Positions 15,847-28,682 of a DNA stretch of 32,783 bases are shown piece after piece (the stretch's first letter is position 1; each line of letters opens with the position of its first letter). Both the position numbers and the translations under genes were made by a program. The stretch is from assembly GCA_020443325.1 (NCBI GenBank), contig JAGRIK010000077.1:1-32783 (forward strand), given 5' to 3'. The notes below the pieces were generated by a model that saw only the letters and a program-made list of their open reading frames with translations, had not been told where the DNA came from and searched no databases. This stretch comes from Halioglobus sp. Lineage in GTDB: Bacteria; Pseudomonadota; Gammaproteobacteria; Pseudomonadales; Halieaceae.

Positions 15847-18800
15847 ATGCGACTAAAGTCAATCAAACTGGCGGGATTCAAGTCATTCGTTGATCCCACG
15901 TCGGTCAATTTCCCCAGCAATATGTGTGCTGTCGTGGGCCCCAATGGCTGCGGCAAATCCAATGTTATTGACGCCGTCCGCTGGGTGATGGGGGAAAGCT
16001 CTGCCAAGAACCTGCGCGGGGAGTCCATGGCCGATGTCATTTTCAATGGCTCGGTGAATCGGCAGCCGGTCGGGCAGGCTTCTATCGAGCTCATATTCGA
16101 TAATAGCGAAGGCCGCGTCGGTGGCGAGTATGCCAGTTACGCGGAGATTTCCACGCGGCGACAGGTCACGCGCGACGGCCAATCCGATTACTTCCTCAAC
16201 GGCACCAAGTGCCGGCGGCGCGATATTACCGATATCTTTCTGGGTACCGGCCTGGGTCCACGCAGTTACGCCATCATTGAACAGGGCATGATCAGTCGCC
16301 TGATCGAATCCAAGCCGGAGGAACTGCGCGTCTTCCTGGAGGAGGCGGCGGGTATCTCCAAGTACAAGGAGCGACGCAAGGAAACCGAGAGCCGGATGCG
16401 GCGCACGCTGGAAAACCTCGATCGCCTGACAGACCTGCGCGATGAGCTTGGGCGACAATTGCAGCACCTGCAGCGCCAGGCGCAGGCGGCGGAAAAGTAC
16501 ACGGAGTTCAAGGCTGAGGAACGGGAACTCAAGGCGCAATTGCTGGCCTTGCAGTGCCAGGCCCTGGACGAGCAGTTGAAAACGGCGACCCATGCGATCG
16601 GCGAACTGGAGGTCAAGCTGGAGGCGATTCACTCTGAGCACCAGCACGTGGATACCGCAATCGAGCAGCACAGGGTGGACCACACCGATCGCACCGACGA
16701 CTTCAACAAGGTGCAGGCCACGTATTACCAGTTGGGATCCGAGGTCGCCAGAATCGAACAGACGATCAAGCACCAACAGGAACGGGGTCGCCAGCTGCAG
16801 GACGACCTGGCCCAGACGGCGTCGAACCTCGTGGAGGCGGAGAGCCACCTCGGAGAGGATCGCAGAAAACTGTCCAGTTGGGAGACTGAAATGGAGTCCC
16901 TGAGTCCCGATCTTGAGCGCCTGCAAGCGCTCGAATCGGCCTCGGCAGAGGCACTGCTGCACGCCGAGGAGGCGATGCATGAGTGGCAGCACCAGTGGGA
17001 TGAGTTCAACCAGCACGCCGCAGAGCCGCGGCAACAGGCCGAAGTACAGCAGTCGCGCATACAGCATCTGGAGCAGGTATTGCAGCGTCTGCAGGCGCGC
17101 ACCCGCCAGTTGGAAGAAGAGAAGCAGGGCCTCGCGGCGGGCCCTGCAGATACAGAAGCGGATGAACTGGGCGAGCAGTTGGCCGAGGTTGAGCTGACCA
17201 TGGCCGAGCATGAACGGCGCAGTGAGTCCCTGGTGGAAACGCTCGCTGCAAACAGGGATGCGCGCACCAGGCTCTCGACTGAGCTCAACCAGGTGCGCTC
17301 CACGCTGCAACAAATGCGCGGACGCAGCGCATCACTGGAGGCGCTGCAGCAGGCGGCCATGCAGGACAGCAGTAAAAGCGTCGGCGCGTGGTTAGAGGCG
17401 CGACAGCTGGCGGATCGATCGCGGTTACTGGAGGCAATGCAGGTCGATGATGGTTGGCAACTGGCGGTCGAAACAGTGCTGGGCGACTACCTGCAGGCCG
17501 TGTGCGTGGACGACATCGGAGCACTGGGAGATTTCCTGGGCAGTTTTGAGCAGGGCAACCTGTTACTGGTGGAGCCCGCTGCCGGTGAGACACCCCCGCC
17601 GGGTTACCTGTCTGGCAAGGTGCAGAGTGGCGGTCGGGCAGACGGGCTGTTGGCAGGCATTCGCGCCGCGGAAGATTTGCCCGGGGCGCTGCAGCAGCGC
17701 GCGTCGTTGGCACCCCATGAATCGGTTATCACCCGCGATGGCATCTGGATGGGCCGCAACTGGCTGCGTGTGGCGCGCGTGTCGGATAGTGACGGCGGGG
17801 TTATCCAGCGCCAGGAAGAACTTGAGGCTCTGGCCGTTAAGCTGGATGCCGAGCAGCAGCGCGAGGTGCAGCTGACCGATGAGTTACAGGAGTGCGAGGA
17901 TACACTGAAAGCATTAGAGGAGCAGCGCCAGGAGTGCCAGCGTGCGCTACAGGCGAGCACGCGCCAGCATGCTGAAACCAGTGCGAAAGTCTCCGCTTAC
18001 CAGGCCAAGGCCGAGCAGATCAAACTGCGCAATGAACGGATCAATACCGAGATCGACGAGGCCAGGGGGCAGTTCCAGCAGGAGCAGGAAGCTGTGTCCC
18101 AGGCGCGCTCTGTGCTGGCTGAGTGTATCGAGCGCATGGAGACAGACTCGCGGCGTCGCGAAGAGTTGTTGCTGACCCGTGACCAGATTCGCGGGACCCT
18201 CGACAGTGCACGGCAGAAGGCGAGGGAGGATAAAGACAGTGCCCACCAGGTGGCGATGCGCCACCAGTCACTCGATACGCAGTTGAGCGCTGTGCGCGAA
18301 ACGATAGAGCGTACGGACAAGCAGGTGTCGCAGTTGCGCGAACGGCAGGAAAGCCTGTCCGCGGCACTGCGTGAAAGCGATGATCCTTTGACGGGCTTGC
18401 GTGAGGAACTGGAGCAGCAACTGGAACTGCGGCTGGCGTCAGAGGGCGAACTCAGTGCCGCACGCCAGTTGGTGGCGGACATAGAGCACAAACTGCGCGA
18501 GGCCGAGCAGAAACGCGCCGCTATTGAACAGCGAGCAGAAACCGTGCGCAGTGAGCTGGAGCGCGAGCGGATCAACAAGCAGACGCTGCAGGTGCAACGC
18601 AACACGCTTTACAAGCAGTTGCAGGACGAAAAACACGATCTCGAGGTGGTGCTGAGCGCTATGCCAGAGGGGGCGAACGAGCCCGAGTGGCAGAACGCAC
18701 TGGAGCGCGTTGCGAACCGCATCGCTCGCCTCGGCCCGATTAACCTGGCGGCGATCGACGAATACAACCAGCAATCCGAACGCAAGAACTATCTGGATGC

Positions 18801-19344
18801 CCAGAACGAGGATCTTGTAACCGCCCTGGATACGCTCGAATCAGCCATTCGCAAAATCGACAAGGAAACCCGCAACCGTTTCCGCGAGACGTTTGAAAAG
18901 GTCAACTCGGGGCTGCAGGAGTTGTTCCCCCGTGTCTTTGGTGGGGGCAGTGCCTACCTCGAAATGACCGGAGACGATCTGCTTGATACCGGTATCACCA
19001 TCATGGCCCGGCCACCCGGCAAGAAAAACGCGACAATCCACCTGCTGTCCGGGGGCGAAAAAGCCCTGACTGCGATCGCGCTGGTGTTTTCCATATTCCA
19101 GCTTAACCCAGCGCCATTTTGTATCCTCGACGAGGTGGATGCGCCGCTGGATGATGCCAACACTGGGCGCTACGCACGGCTGGTGAAAGAGATGTCCGAC
19201 AAGGTGCAATTCATCTATATTACGCACAACAAGATTTCCATGGAGTTCGCTGACCAGTTGATGGGGGTAACCATGCACGAACCGGGCGTATCAAGATTGG
19301 TGTCTGTCGATGTGGAGGAGGCCGCAGCTCTGGCGGCCAGTTAA
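15847..19344 (+). CDS. smc: Chromosome segregation ATPase Smc
   Basis: Smc is the condensin ATPase that, with ScpA and ScpB, organises and separates the chromosome. The 1165-residue protein is full length. The N-terminal head has Walker A GPNGCGKS (31-38). Long coiled-coil arms rich in Glu, Gln and Arg occupy about 165-500 and 660-1000. A hinge domain lies between about 505 and 650 (from SVGAWLEARQL). The C-terminal head has the signature LLSGGEKALTAIAL near 1066 and Walker B FCILDEVDAPLDDAN near 1091. Its presence argues against the MukBEF-bearing Enterobacterales/Vibrio lineage. scpA and scpB are not in the window. zipA follows after 29 bases. Confidence 0.98.
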   Translation: MRLKSIKLAGFKSFVDPTSVNFPSNMCAVVGPNGCGKSNVIDAVRWVMGESSAKNLRGESMADVIFNGSVNRQPVGQASIELIFDNSEGRVGGEYASYAEISTRRQVTRDGQSDYFLNGTKCRRRDITDIFLGTGLGPRSYAIIEQGMISRLIESKPEELRVFLEEAAGISKYKERRKETESRMRRTLENLDRLTDLRDELGRQLQHLQRQAQAAEKYTEFKAEERELKAQLLALQCQALDEQLKTATHAIGELEVKLEAIHSEHQHVDTAIEQHRVDHTDRTDDFNKVQATYYQLGSEVARIEQTIKHQQERGRQLQDDLAQTASNLVEAESHLGEDRRKLSSWETEMESLSPDLERLQALESASAEALLHAEEAMHEWQHQWDEFNQHAAEPRQQAEVQQSRIQHLEQVLQRLQARTRQLEEEKQGLAAGPADTEADELGEQLAEVELTMAEHERRSESLVETLAANRDARTRLSTELNQVRSTLQQMRGRSASLEALQQAAMQDSSKSVGAWLEARQLADRSRLLEAMQVDDGWQLAVETVLGDYLQAVCVDDIGALGDFLGSFEQGNLLLVEPAAGETPPPGYLSGKVQSGGRADGLLAGIRAAEDLPGALQQRASLAPHESVITRDGIWMGRNWLRVARVSDSDGGVIQRQEELEALAVKLDAEQQREVQLTDELQECEDTLKALEEQRQECQRALQASTRQHAETSAKVSAYQAKAEQIKLRNERINTEIDEARGQFQQEQEAVSQARSVLAECIERMETDSRRREELLLTRDQIRGTLDSARQKAREDKDSAHQVAMRHQSLDTQLSAVRETIERTDKQVSQLRERQESLSAALRESDDPLTGLREELEQQLELRLASEGELSAARQLVADIEHKLREAEQKRAAIEQRAETVRSELERERINKQTLQVQRNTLYKQLQDEKHDLEVVLSAMPEGANEPEWQNALERVANRIARLGPINLAAIDEYNQQSERKNYLDAQNEDLVTALDTLESAIRKIDKETRNRFRETFEKVNSGLQELFPRVFGGGSAYLEMTGDDLLDTGITIMARPPGKKNATIHLLSGGEKALTAIALVFSIFQLNPAPFCILDEVDAPLDDANTGRYARLVKEMSDKVQFIYITHNKISMEFADQLMGVTMHEPGVSRLVSVDVEEAAALAAS

Positions 19345-19373
19345 TCGGGCGAATCGGAAAGCGGATGTAGCGA

Positions 19374-22935
<3,562 letters not shown>

Positions 22936-23073
22936 CCATCCTCAGTCAACAGCAGTTCAAGATGCGACACCAGTCTCACTCTTGTGGGCTAAGTGTAGGA
23001 AAAGTAACACTATTCACGCACCCCCATAATGAAAACCCCGTTGACATGTGCCACAATCCGGAAGCGTCTTCGG

Positions 23074-23088
23074 CGCGCTGACAGCGCG
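23074..23088. promoter_or_regulatory. 15-bp palindrome over the putative promoter of the 2-oxoacid oxidoreductase operon
   Basis: CGCGCTG at 23074-23080 and CAGCGCG at 23082-23088 form a perfect 7-bp inverted repeat around a single A. It covers the putative -35 box (23078-23083) and lies 35-50 bases before the first gene. The size and odd centre fit a site for a dimeric regulator. As RNA it could not fold with a one-base loop, so a DNA-level role is more likely. The cognate protein is unknown. Confidence 0.45.
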
Positions 23089-23106
23089 TACTTTTATAGC
23101 TATACC
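23078..23106 (+). promoter_or_regulatory. Putative sigma-70 promoter of the 2-oxoacid oxidoreductase operon
   Basis: CTGACA (23078-23083) and TATACC (23101-23106) are 17 bases apart, matching consensus at 5 and 4 of 6 positions. Initiation near 23113 would leave a short leader containing CAGGG before the GTG at 23124. An upstream perfect TTGACA at 23041-23046 has no matching -10 and is not favoured. Confidence 0.35.
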
Positions 23107-23123
23107 AATAAAGAGCAGGGCCA

Positions 23124-24896
23124 GTGAAACCAACTGACACCAAGAATCCCGAGTATTTCCACAAGGTCGTGGATTGCCAGTATGCGTGCCCGGCGCATAC
23201 GCCGGTCCCCGAGTATATCCGGCTGATTGCCGCAGAGCGGTACACCGATGCCTATATGGTTAACTGGCAATCCAATGTCTTTCCGGGAATTCTGGGGCGG
23301 ACCTGTGACCGGCCCTGCGAGCCGGCGTGTCGCCGCGTGCGCGTGGAGGAGCAGCCGGTGGCGATCTGTCGGCTCAAGCGCGTTGCCGCCGACAACAAGG
23401 ACGACATCACCGATCGACTGCCCGAAATCCCGAAAACCAAGAATGGCAAACGCGTTGCGCTGATCGGTGCCGGCCCGGCGTCCCTGACAGTAGCGCGCGG
23501 CCTGGCACCGCTGGGATACAGCATCGACATCTACGACAACCAGTTTGCCGGCGGCGGTATGATGCGCAGCCAGATTCCCTCGTTCCGCTTACCCATCGAA
23601 GTGCTGGATGAGGAGGTCAACTACATTCTCAATATGGGCGTGAACGCCACCTTTGATGTACAGGTCGAAAGCCTGAAAGAGATATTGGACAAGGAGTATG
23701 ACGCGGTGTTTGTCGGCACCGGAGCGCCGCGTGGCAAGGGGCTCAACTTGCCGGGGTTGGAAGATGCCATGCCCAATGTCTATCTCGGGATCGACTGGTT
23801 GTCCAGCGTGGCCTTCGAACACACCACGTCCATTGGTAAGCGCGTGCTGGTACTCGGTGGCGGAAATACCGCGATGGACTGCTGCCGGACGTCCCGTCGC
23901 ATGGGCGGAGAGGATGTGCGTGTCGTTGTGCGCAGCCCGTTCGAGGAGATGAAAGCCTCACCCTGGGAGAAAGAGGACGCCGCCAGCGAGGGCATCCCTA
24001 TCTACAACAATCACGTACCGAAAGAATTCGTGGTGGAAGACGGCAAACTCAAGGGCATGCACTTTGAGAAAGTTGAGGCGCACTACGACGAGGAGGGTAA
24101 GCGCACCCTGGTGCCGACCGGCGAAGACCTCGTCTTCATGGAGGCCGATGACGTCCTGATGGCGATTGGCCAGGAAAACGCATTCCCCTGGATAGAGCGG
24201 GACCTGGGTATCGAATTCGATAAATGGGAGATGCCCGTGGTGGACGAAGTGACATTCCAGTCCACCAATGAAAAAGTGTTCTTCGGGGGTGATTCCGCGT
24301 TTGGCCCGGAGAACATCATCACTGCTGTCGCTCACGGCCACCAGGCTGCGGTCAGTATCGACCTGTTTTGCCGCGGTGAAGATGTGCACAACAGGCCCCC
24401 CCCGCACGTCACCCTGTCCAGTCAGAAAATGGGCGTGCACGAATGGAGTTACGACAACGCCGTGGCCAATGACCTGCGTTACGCCGTCCCGCACGCACCG
24501 CTCGCCAAGACCCTGAAGAACCGTAAGATTGAAGTGGAACTGGGGTTCGATGTGGAGACGGGTTACAAGGAAGCCGAACGCTGTCTCAACTGCGATGTGC
24601 AGACCGTGTTTGACGAATTGCGCTGTATAGAGTGCGACGCCTGTGTGGATATCTGCCCCACAGATTGCATCACCTTCACTACCAATGGCGCCGAGGAAGA
24701 TCTGCGCAAACGCCTTGAAGCACCCGCCAATAACCTGGCACAGGATCTGTATATATCGGCCGACCTGCCCACGATGCGGGTGATGGTCAAGGACGAGAAC
24801 GTCTGCCTGCACTGCGGCTTGTGTGCAGAGCGTTGCCCGACCACCGCATGGGATATGCAGAAGTTTCTCTACAATGTCAGCAAGGCGGGTGAGTGA
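23124..24896 (+). CDS. FAD/NAD(P)-binding iron-sulfur oxidoreductase, GltD-like (electron-transfer subunit for KorAB)
   Basis: This is a 590-residue flavoprotein related to the glutamate synthase small subunit. The N-terminal iron-sulfur domain has Cys18 and Cys22 (CQYAC), then Cys61, Cys65 and Cys69 in GRTCDRPCEPACRR. An FAD site GAGPASL lies near 113, and an NAD(P) site VLVLGGGNTAMDC near 240. Two ferredoxin-like 4Fe-4S motifs lie at the C-terminus (CIECDACVDICPTDC near 500 and CLHCGLCAERCP near 560). No glutamate synthase large subunit is present. Instead its stop overlaps the korA-type gene, so it probably passes electrons from 2-oxoacid oxidation to NAD(P)+, as I recall for KorC of Azoarcus evansii. 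The start is GTG. The direction and cofactor preference are inferred. Confidence 0.88.
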   Translation: MKPTDTKNPEYFHKVVDCQYACPAHTPVPEYIRLIAAERYTDAYMVNWQSNVFPGILGRTCDRPCEPACRRVRVEEQPVAICRLKRVAADNKDDITDRLPEIPKTKNGKRVALIGAGPASLTVARGLAPLGYSIDIYDNQFAGGGMMRSQIPSFRLPIEVLDEEVNYILNMGVNATFDVQVESLKEILDKEYDAVFVGTGAPRGKGLNLPGLEDAMPNVYLGIDWLSSVAFEHTTSIGKRVLVLGGGNTAMDCCRTSRRMGGEDVRVVVRSPFEEMKASPWEKEDAASEGIPIYNNHVPKEFVVEDGKLKGMHFEKVEAHYDEEGKRTLVPTGEDLVFMEADDVLMAIGQENAFPWIERDLGIEFDKWEMPVVDEVTFQSTNEKVFFGGDSAFGPENIITAVAHGHQAAVSIDLFCRGEDVHNRPPPHVTLSSQKMGVHEWSYDNAVANDLRYAVPHAPLAKTLKNRKIEVELGFDVETGYKEAERCLNCDVQTVFDELRCIECDACVDICPTDCITFTTNGAEEDLRKRLEAPANNLAQDLYISADLPTMRVMVKDENVCLHCGLCAERCPTTAWDMQKFLYNVSKAGE

Positions 24897-26761
24897 TTGT
24901 GAAACGTATTGAATCGGTCAACGACTTCGTTATCAAGTTTGCCAATGTTAACGGCACCGGCTCCGCCAGCGCCAATAACCTGTTCGCCAAGGCCCTGTTC
25001 CGTATGGGCCTGCCGGTATCACCCAAGAATATCTTTCCTTCGAATATCCAGGGGCTGCCCACCTGGTATGAAGTGAGGGTAAATGAAAAGGGGTACCTGG
25101 GACGCCGCGGCGGGATCGATATTGCGCTGTCAGTTAACCCGCAGAGTATGGCACAGGATATCGGTGAGGTACTGCCGGGCGGGTATTTTATCTATGACAA
25201 TACCAAGCTCCTGGATATACGCCTGCATCGCGATGACATCTCTATCATCGGTGTGCCGCTTACCCGCATCTGCAATGAGCAGTACGACGATCCGCGGCAG
25301 CGACAGCTGTTCAAGAATGTGATCTATGTCGGCGCACTCGCCGCGCTGCTGGATATGGATTTCAAGGTGCTGACCGGCCTTGTGGAGGACCAGTTCAAGG
25401 GTAAGAAAAACCTGGTGCTGCCCAATATTCACGCGTTGGAATTAGGTTACCAGTACGCCCGCAATAACCTGGATTGCCCGATAGGCATACGTGTACAAAA
25501 GAGCGACAAGGTAGGGGATAAGATACTGCTGGATGGCAATACCGCACTCGGCCTGGGAGCATTATATGGCGGTGCAACGGTGGCCGCCTGGTACCCGATT
25601 ACACCCTCAACATCTGTCGTGGATGCTTTTGAGAAATACGCCAAGCGTGTCAGGATTGATCCGGGCACTGGTCAACGCAACTACGCCATCGTTCAGGCCG
25701 AGGATGAACTGTCGGCGATCGGCATGGCCATTGGCGCCAGTTGGAACGGTGCGCGTTCCTTCACGGCCACCTCGGGTCCGGGGGTATCGCTGATGAGCGA
25801 GTTCCTCGGTCTGGCGTATTTCGCCGAGATACCAACCGTGTTATTCAATGTGCAGCGCGCCGGGCCGTCGACAGGTATGCCCACCCGCACGCAGCAGGCC
25901 GATATCCTGTCCTGCGCCTATGCGTCTCATGGTGACACCAAGCAGGTGCTGTTGTTTCCTTCGACGCCGCGAGAGTGTTTCGACTTTGGCGCGTTGTCCT
26001 TTGACCTGGCGGAGCGCCTGCAGACGCCTATTATCCTGATGACCGATCTCGATCTGGGGATGAACGACAACATGTCGGAGCCGCTGTCCTGGGATGACGA
26101 GCGCAAGTATGATCGCGGCAAAGTGCTCACCGCGGAGCAACTGGAGGCGGGTGTAGAGTTCGGTCGCTACCTGGATGTTGATGGCGACGCTATCTGTTAT
26201 CGCACCTATCCGGGTACGCACCCCACCAAGGGCGCATTTTTTACCCGCGGTACCTCGCGCAACGAGTATGCGATTTACACTGAAAAAGGCGAGGAGTACG
26301 AGGCCAATATGCTGCGCTTGCTGCGCAAATGGGACACGATTAACGAGTATGTCCCCGCACCGATTATTGTCGACTGCGGGATGGAAACTGATACCGCTGT
26401 GCTGTATTTCGGTACGAGCGAGGAGGCCTCGCGCGAAGCGCTGGATCACCTGTCAGCGGAGGGTGTGCACCTGAACGCCATGCGTGTGCGTGCGTTTCCG
26501 TTCAACCAGGAAGTACAGGAGTTTATCGAGCGGCACAAGCAGGTTTTTGTCATCGAGCAGAACCGCGATGCGCAGTTGCGGACCCTGCTGATGGCGGAAT
26601 TCGAGTTTGGCCCCGATAAACTGAAATCAGTGCTCTGCTTCGACGGTACACCAATCAGTGCCCGCAATATTCGCAAGCAGATCAAGAAACACCTCAATAG
26701 CGATAACGTACTGCCGTTACACCGTGATACCGCACTGCTGCGTGCCGGAGAGACTTCATGA
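24893..26761 (+). CDS. korA: 2-oxoglutarate:acceptor oxidoreductase, fused gamma-alpha subunit
   Basis: With the next gene this forms a thiamine-dependent enzyme that oxidises a 2-oxoacid and CoA to acyl-CoA and CO2 with low-potential electrons. The 622-residue protein joins a gamma domain (about 1-195, FANVNGTGSASANNLFAKAL) to the alpha (pyrimidine-binding) domain. YPITPSTSVVDAF near 238, the SGPGVSLMSE block near 298, and GPSTGMPTRTQQADI near 324 are characteristic of 2-oxoglutarate-type members. The GTG at 24893 overlaps the preceding stop (GTGA); an in-frame GTG at 24899 is an alternative. Substrate specificity for 2-oxoglutarate is likely, not proven. Confidence 0.92.
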   Translation: MIVKRIESVNDFVIKFANVNGTGSASANNLFAKALFRMGLPVSPKNIFPSNIQGLPTWYEVRVNEKGYLGRRGGIDIALSVNPQSMAQDIGEVLPGGYFIYDNTKLLDIRLHRDDISIIGVPLTRICNEQYDDPRQRQLFKNVIYVGALAALLDMDFKVLTGLVEDQFKGKKNLVLPNIHALELGYQYARNNLDCPIGIRVQKSDKVGDKILLDGNTALGLGALYGGATVAAWYPITPSTSVVDAFEKYAKRVRIDPGTGQRNYAIVQAEDELSAIGMAIGASWNGARSFTATSGPGVSLMSEFLGLAYFAEIPTVLFNVQRAGPSTGMPTRTQQADILSCAYASHGDTKQVLLFPSTPRECFDFGALSFDLAERLQTPIILMTDLDLGMNDNMSEPLSWDDERKYDRGKVLTAEQLEAGVEFGRYLDVDGDAICYRTYPGTHPTKGAFFTRGTSRNEYAIYTEKGEEYEANMLRLLRKWDTINEYVPAPIIVDCGMETDTAVLYFGTSEEASREALDHLSAEGVHLNAMRVRAFPFNQEVQEFIERHKQVFVIEQNRDAQLRTLLMAEFEFGPDKLKSVLCFDGTPISARNIRKQIKKHLNSDNVLPLHRDTALLRAGETS

Positions 26762-27810
26762 GTTACCAATTACCCAAATTTCGCCACCCTGAATTGCCGG
26801 TTAATGACCTGGGCTATACCCGTGCGGATTACGAAGGTGCAATCTCCACCCTGTGCGCTGGCTGCGGCCATGACTCAATCAGTGGCGCGATTGTCCGGGC
26901 CTGTCACGAACTGTCTATCGAGCCGCACAAGATCGCCAAGCTTTCGGGTATCGGGTGTTCTTCCAAGGCCCCGACCTACTTCCTGGGAAATTCCCATGGC
27001 TTCAATTCGGTGCATGGCCGCATGCCTTCGGTGGTAACCGGTGCTGCCCTGGCAAACCGTGACCTGCTGTATATGGGGGTATCCGGGGATGGTGACACTG
27101 CATCCATCGGGATGGGCCAGTTTACGCATGTGGCCCGGCGCAATCTCAACATGGTCTATATTGTCATGAACAACGGTTGCTATGGCCTCACAAAGGGGCA
27201 GGATTCAGCGACAGCGGACAGGGGGTCGGCCAGTAAAAAAGGCGATCCGAATATCTACAGCGCCATTGACCTGTGTGGAACGGCCCTGCAAATGGGTGCG
27301 ACCTTTGTCGCACGCAGCTTTTCCGGTGATAAAGAGCAACTCGTGCCGCTGATCAAGGCTGCGATTTCCCATCGCGGTTTTGCGCTGATTGATATTGTCT
27401 CTCCCTGTGTGACGTTCAACAATAATACGAAGTCCACCAAAAGTTATGAATTTGTCCGCGAGCACGCCGAGGCAACCGGAACCATTGATTTTGTGCCCAT
27501 GCACAGTGAGATCACCACAGAGTACCAGCCCGGCCACGCCCACGAAGTCACCATGCACGATGGCTCATCCATTCGTTTGTACAAAATGGACGAGTCGCTT
27601 AATCCCTTTGATCGGCGCTCTGCAGTAAATGTACTGGAAGAGCATCGGTACTCGGGGAATATCCTTACAGGACTCATCTATATGAACCTGGACTCGCGTG
27701 ACCTGCACGAGGTGTTGGAGACCTCCCAGCGACCTCTCAACTCACTGGATGAGAGCGATCTCTGCCCCGGTAACAAGATGCTACTCAATATCAACGCGAG
27801 CCTGCGGTAA
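26758..27810 (+). CDS. korB: 2-oxoglutarate:acceptor oxidoreductase, beta subunit
   Basis: This is the thiamine-diphosphate and 4Fe-4S subunit of the same enzyme. The 350-residue protein has the cluster cysteines TLCAGCG (Cys33, Cys36), SGIGCSSK (Cys67) and SPCVTFNN near 215. The HGRMPSVVTGAALAN block is at 86-100, and the ThDP/Mg motif runs from GDGD (110-113) to NN (138-139). Its ATG overlaps the korA stop (ATGA), so all three genes are coupled. A strong terminator follows 28 bases after the stop, making this a closed three-gene operon. Confidence 0.95.
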   Translation: MSYQLPKFRHPELPVNDLGYTRADYEGAISTLCAGCGHDSISGAIVRACHELSIEPHKIAKLSGIGCSSKAPTYFLGNSHGFNSVHGRMPSVVTGAALANRDLLYMGVSGDGDTASIGMGQFTHVARRNLNMVYIVMNNGCYGLTKGQDSATADRGSASKKGDPNIYSAIDLCGTALQMGATFVARSFSGDKEQLVPLIKAAISHRGFALIDIVSPCVTFNNNTKSTKSYEFVREHAEATGTIDFVPMHSEITTEYQPGHAHEVTMHDGSSIRLYKMDESLNPFDRRSAVNVLEEHRYSGNILTGLIYMNLDSRDLHEVLETSQRPLNSLDESDLCPGNKMLLNINASLR

Positions 27811-27837
27811 AGCGGATTGAGTTTCATGCTGGTGTAA

Positions 27838-27862
27838 AGCCCGCCCAGGGCGGGCTGTTTTT
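27838..27862 (+). terminator. Rho-independent terminator after korB
   Basis: AGCCCGC (27838-27844) pairs with GCGGGCT (27850-27856) around a 5-base loop and is followed by GTTTTT. It separates the 2-oxoacid oxidoreductase operon from the phosphate regulon genes. It is the clearest terminator in the window. Confidence 0.9.
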
Positions 27863-27890
27863 GACAGATTTGTTGCAATTTCCCCCCGGC

Positions 27891-27924
27891 TTGTCATGTA
27901 ATTGTCATACTTGAGACATTTAAT
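27891..27924 (+). promoter_or_regulatory. Pho box and promoter of phoB
   Basis: Two identical 7-mers TTGTCAT at 27891-27897 and 27902-27908 are spaced 11 bases apart with the 4-base linker GTAA. This is the standard PhoB-binding arrangement, close to CTGTCAT-N4-CTGTCAT. A -10-like TTTAAT at 27919-27924 lies 10 bases further on, so the Pho box takes the place of a -35. This indicates phosphate-controlled autoregulation of phoBR. Confidence 0.87.
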
Positions 27925-27958
27925 ACCTGTTTTAAACAGAACGATGGTTTGCGAGTAG

Positions 27959-28663
27959 ATGAGTACAGACACGGTATTACTTGTTGACGATGAGGTTGCT
28001 ATCAGGGACATGTTGCGCATGGCCCTGGAGTTGGCGGATTTTCGGTGTATTGAAGCGGAAGATATCCAGCGGGCATACCAGCTGATCGTGGATGAACGGC
28101 CTGCAATCGTATTGCTGGACTGGATGTTGCCGGGCGGAAGTGGCCTGGAGCTCCTGCGGCGCCTGAAACGGGAAGAACTTACCCGCGATATACCAGTCAT
28201 CATGCTGACGGCCAAGACTGCGGAGGACAACGTGATCCAGGGCCTGGATGTCGGGGCTGACGACTACATCACCAAGCCCTTCGCCCCGCGTGAATTGTTA
28301 GCGCGAATCAAAGCACTACTGCGTCGCACTGGCGGCGGTTCCGAAAGTGAGAAAATCCAGGTAGCTGAACTGTTGTTGGATGGCGAAAGCAAGCGCATCT
28401 TTATCGCAGACCAACTTCTGGAAATGGGCCCGACAGAGTTCAATCTGTTGCAGTTCTTTATGTCACATCCCGAACGGGCCTATACCCGTGGACAGTTGCT
28501 TGACCAAGTGTGGGGCGCCAATGTGTATGTCGAGGAGCGCACGGTGGATGTTCACATCAGGCGACTACGAAAGGCCCTGCAATCCGCTGCGGGCGACTAC
28601 AGTAACCTGATCCAGACAGTGCGCGGCACGGGTTACCGTTTTTCTGCGCGCGGCGTAATGTAG
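27959..28663 (+). CDS. phoB: Phosphate regulon response regulator PhoB
   Basis: PhoB activates phosphate-starvation genes when phosphorylated by PhoR. The 234-residue OmpR-family protein has a receiver domain with the acidic pair Asp10/Asp11, phosphoacceptor Asp54 (VLLDWMLPG), and Lys106 (ITKPF). A winged-helix domain (about 130-230) follows with LLEMGPTEFNLLQFFM and TVDVHIRRLRKAL. The preceding Pho box and the following phoR, phoU and pstS make PhoB the clear choice over other family members. The phoR start lies 19 bases after its stop. Confidence 0.97.
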   Translation: MSTDTVLLVDDEVAIRDMLRMALELADFRCIEAEDIQRAYQLIVDERPAIVLLDWMLPGGSGLELLRRLKREELTRDIPVIMLTAKTAEDNVIQGLDVGADDYITKPFAPRELLARIKALLRRTGGGSESEKIQVAELLLDGESKRIFIADQLLEMGPTEFNLLQFFMSHPERAYTRGQLLDQVWGANVYVEERTVDVHIRRLRKALQSAAGDYSNLIQTVRGTGYRFSARGVM

Positions 28664-28682
28664 TGCAGGTTTTTACCCCCAG

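Noticed and set aside
15883-17313. A 476-codon open frame antisense to the 5' half of smc
   Set aside because: It lies wholly opposite a well-conserved gene, has the leucine- and glutamine-rich make-up expected from the complement of coiled-coil codons, and shows no domain motif.
23041-23046. Perfect TTGACA as a -35 box for the 2-oxoacid oxidoreductase operon
   Set aside because: No -10-like sequence lies 16-18 bases downstream (GC-rich GCGTCTTCGG). The CTGACA/TATACC pair fits better.
23958-24812. A 284-codon minus-strand frame inside the flavoprotein gene
   Set aside because: It is opposite two intact 4Fe-4S motifs and conserved coding sequence, and has no motif of its own.
27861-27866. 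TTGACA just after the korB terminator as the phoB -35 box
   Set aside because: The sequence 17 bases on is CCCCGGC-like, with no -10. The Pho box with TTTAAT explains phoB better.
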